Of a stretch of 14,580 bases of DNA, positions 13,701 to 14,580 are shown piece after piece. This stretch comes from Humisphaera sp. GTDB lineage: Bacteria; Planctomycetota; Phycisphaerae; Tepidisphaerales; Tepidisphaeraceae. Position 1 is the first letter of the stretch. Every line of letters begins with the position of its first letter. The DNA lies in contig JANXVV010000002.1 of assembly GCA_025351525.1 (NCBI GenBank), positions 1-14,580 of the forward strand, in the 5' to 3' direction. The notes below the pieces were generated by a model that saw nothing but the letters and a program-made list of their open reading frames with translations, was not told the origin of the DNA and did no database searches. The position numbers and the translations under genes are program-made.

Positions 13701-14580
13701 GCGCCACTGCCGGCAGTATCGTCCTAAGCAATGGTAAAATCGTCACCAGTTCCGATGTTCTAATCTCACCGATCCGACTGGTGACCTACCTCACCCGTTC
13801 CAATCCCGATGGTACTCCGGACACAACCTTCGGAACGGGCGGGCGGGTGGAGATCGGTGAAGTGGTCCCGCCATCTTCGAATAATTACAGCGTCCCACAA
13901 ATTCTGGTGAAGCCGGATGGAACATTGGTGGTTCTCAGCCTGAACACCTATTCGGCCAGCAACACCAAAGGTGTGATCGCGACGCTGACGTCCTATGACA
14001 CCAACGGAGGCGTCATTAAAGCCGCCGATGTGACTTCCAACATCGGAGTGGGTTCTCCGCACGGGCCCGATGTCGAGCAGATCGCATTGACCAGCGACGG
14101 CAAGGTGCTGGTCGCCGGAACCAACCTCGTTTTCGGCCAGACTCCCTATTCGTTTGTCGCCCGTTTCAATGCGGACTTCACGCCGGATTCCTCGTTCGGC
14201 ACCTTCACACCGGACCCTACTTTCGGCACACCGACCAAGGGTTTGAATCTGACGAATATCGGGGTGATGAACCCCGCGGATGGCATCGCCCAGTTGCCGG
14301 ATGGCAACATCATTACCGTCTTCGGACCCTACGCCGTACTCTTGAACAGTTCGGGCGTGGTTCAGCCGCCCGGCTTCAACGCTCCGACCAATCTCTCCGG
14401 ATCGGCCGTCGCCAACAACAAGGTGCATCTGCAATTCACCGACAACGCCGTCAATGAAACGGGGTTTGTCGTCGAACGATCCAGGGACGGCGGCACCACC
14501 TGGCGCGCAGATGTCCGTCCGACATTGAGCGGCACCGGCGTCGTCCAATATGACGATTTGACCGCATTGCCGTCCACGAC
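10790..14580 (+). CDS. Giant modular surface protein, 5' part (no stop in window)
   Basis: One frame stays open from the ATG to the window end (1263 complete codons). A basic N-terminus (LTKRRKGNSSR) leads to VEALESRRMLSA, a variant of the planctomycete LEPR-XLL export/sorting motif. The rest is a chain of extracellular modules. Three SdrD-B-like units (about 10913-11224, 11498-11797, 12392-12724) share GxxVYLDLxGI, a central STTDxxGxYxFTGL and AGNYLVR, then YGGK. Delta-60-like repeats with the pattern RYNADGSxDxxFGxxG occur near 11300, 11885, 12850, 13230, 13790 and 14165. Three fibronectin type III-like domains lie at about 12085-12379, 13405-13700 and 14378 onward, with LxFTDN, GFVIER and YYRVxA. 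It is probably a cell-surface or extracellular adhesive or structural protein. No enzymatic domain or anchor is visible in this part, and the C-terminus lies outside the window. The long minus-strand frames opposite it are shadows. Confidence 0.85.
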   Translation, partial: MIQSNLTKRRKGNSSRNYNRSTPHAAVSFGVEALESRRMLSASIGGTVYNDANGNHVRDGGEVAVVGQQVYLDLQGISQFVAGDPVSTTDATGAYNFTGLAAGNYLVRPVPVAGKVTTTPIYGGKYFVQLTANQSVIGDDFGIQSAGTPNFNLNGQILISGATNGQATLTRYNLVDGSTDVAFGSLGVVTLPGAVTGVPTAAVAQGANTVITYPTQIVTLNGAGGVASITPTGVTGGASISGRVLVDTVSPLQISAVPGTQVYLDLQGIDTFVTGDPVSTTDVNGNYSFTGLIAGNYLVRLVPANTRFTTTPVYGGKFYVQLGANQAVVGDDFKVQFPQASSTFNVNGQYYVSDFSASKGNNTLTRYNADESRDISFGTLGVAILPVGFNGAPSSLVAVANGNIIVTYPTVPTPTVITLNSVGVVQIVSTNLNAPTGLTATATSPTSVQLGFTDNSTNDNGFVIERATSAAGPFASVGTLSGTVTGPTTGFVGFTDSTAQANTTYFYRVYAISGALQSGIAGPVGVTTPAVVGTGASISGTVFNDANNNGVQDGPAVPNFGSEPSVAGRQVYLDLNGIGVFANGDPITTTDAAGHYSFTGLPAANYLVRLVPQAGTVITAPVYGGKYFVPLGANQVVTGDNFGTQSTTDATLHNVSLTLPGGQLLVARPQYIDLGLQNSSKAAIVTRYNADGSVDVTFGSIGSATIPLTPPNAFVASFPRQLLQLPNGNALAVTEAGHLSNSNSDDTQFSIIDPNGNVVRTVHVSSHSGSTGSSSGDFLKAYSVAPDGKILAAGFNDYRVFSSVAANTLVVWRFNADLTPDVTFGTNGRADIGNLIGTPTAVTGLANGGVTVTYGSESFSLSSTGQLQLDPSQVLPVATGVVATPISSNQVVVQFTDNAMTEQFYNIEASSSSGQGNWLIVGTVQGSPTTGPRLLTVSNVPSGTTVYYRVRAVNGVVQSDPSAVASATTPSATAGSIVLSNGKIVTSSDVLISPIRLVTYLTRSNPDGTPDTTFGTGGRVEIGEVVPPSSNNYSVPQILVKPDGTLVVLSLNTYSASNTKGVIATLTSYDTNGGVIKAADVTSNIGVGSPHGPDVEQIALTSDGKVLVAGTNLVFGQTPYSFVARFNADFTPDSSFGTFTPDPTFGTPTKGLNLTNIGVMNPADGIAQLPDGNIITVFGPYAVLLNSSGVVQPPGFNAPTNLSGSAVANNKVHLQFTDNAVNETGFVVERSRDGGTTWRADVRPTLSGTGVVQYDDLTALPST
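10913..12724 (+). repeat. Three repeated SdrD-B-like modules within the giant gene
   Basis: The units at about 10913-11224, 11498-11797 and 12392-12724 encode the same fold and are also alike at DNA level. For example, 10994-11020 and 11570-11596 match at 25 of 27 bases. Units 1 and 2 are separated by a delta-60-like stretch; units 2 and 3 by a delta-60-like stretch plus a fibronectin type III-like domain. The third unit keeps the fullest SdrD-B signature (SISGTVFNDANNNGVQDG, resembling a calcium-binding loop), whereas unit 2 has lost it (SISGRVLVDTVSPLQ). Confidence 0.75.
14177..14230 (+). repeat. Tandem 27-bp duplication in the coding sequence
   Basis: Two adjacent 27-base units (14177-14203 and 14204-14230) encode FTPDSSFGT and FTPDPTFGT. 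They duplicate the FG-turn of a delta-60-like repeat in frame. The two copies have diverged at several positions. Confidence 0.65.

Noticed and set aside
13766..14548. A 260-residue minus-strand open frame
   Set aside because: It is a shadow of the delta-60 and fibronectin-like modules on the plus strand.

Overview
The window looks like a chromosomal segment from a planctomycete, probably of the Phycisphaerae type. The main evidence is the N-terminal LExRxLLS-like export/sorting motif (LEPR-XLL type) on two large predicted surface proteins (LEQRTFFS and LESRRMLS). Supporting signs are a diderm outer-membrane porin, a eukaryotic-like kinase fused to a sulfatase-modifying-factor-like domain, large spacers, and many dispersed palindromic repeats. 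The assignment is inference; no rRNA or other phylogenetic marker is present.

Layout. 154-1497 (+) encodes an OmpL/BBP2-type beta-barrel porin. It is followed by a 133-bp palindromic element and a second inverted repeat built on a GCGCAAAG motif. 1871-2881 (-) encodes an M48-type zinc metallopeptidase lipoprotein. It is separated from 3160-7326 (-) by a nested repeat: one inverted repeat enclosing a shortened copy of the 133-bp element. The 3160-7326 product is a 1388-residue membrane protein with a degenerate protein kinase domain, one transmembrane helix, a long helical region and a C-terminal FGE-sulfatase-like domain that lacks obvious catalytic cysteines. 7327-8010 holds no intact gene. 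It contains a candidate promoter, half of a GGCATGGGCG palindromic repeat and the 3' remnant of a transposase. 8011-9903 (-) encodes a secreted protein with an N,N-dimethylformamidase beta-subunit-like domain and a C-terminal Ig-like domain. Two full GGCATGGGCG palindromic elements, a tiny membrane-protein gene interrupted by an in-frame TAG, and two further hairpins fill 9904-10789. From 10790 to the window end (+) runs the open start of a giant modular surface protein with SdrD-B-like, delta-60-like and fibronectin type III modules.

How the genes relate. Most products are predicted to be in or outside the cell envelope: porin, lipoprotein protease, single-pass membrane pseudokinase and two surface proteins. 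No metabolic operon is visible; each large gene appears to have its own leader. The two LEPR-XLL-type genes are divergent, separated by the repeat elements and the small gene.

The observations most worth following up are: the TAG inside an otherwise well-formed small membrane-protein gene; the two families of CATGGGC-centred palindromes, one copy of which differs from another by a precise 55-bp loss between GCTAC direct repeats; a transposase relic sitting at the centre of another palindrome; and the pseudokinase/FGE-like fusion. No CRISPR array, tRNA, rRNA or recognisable defence system was found.
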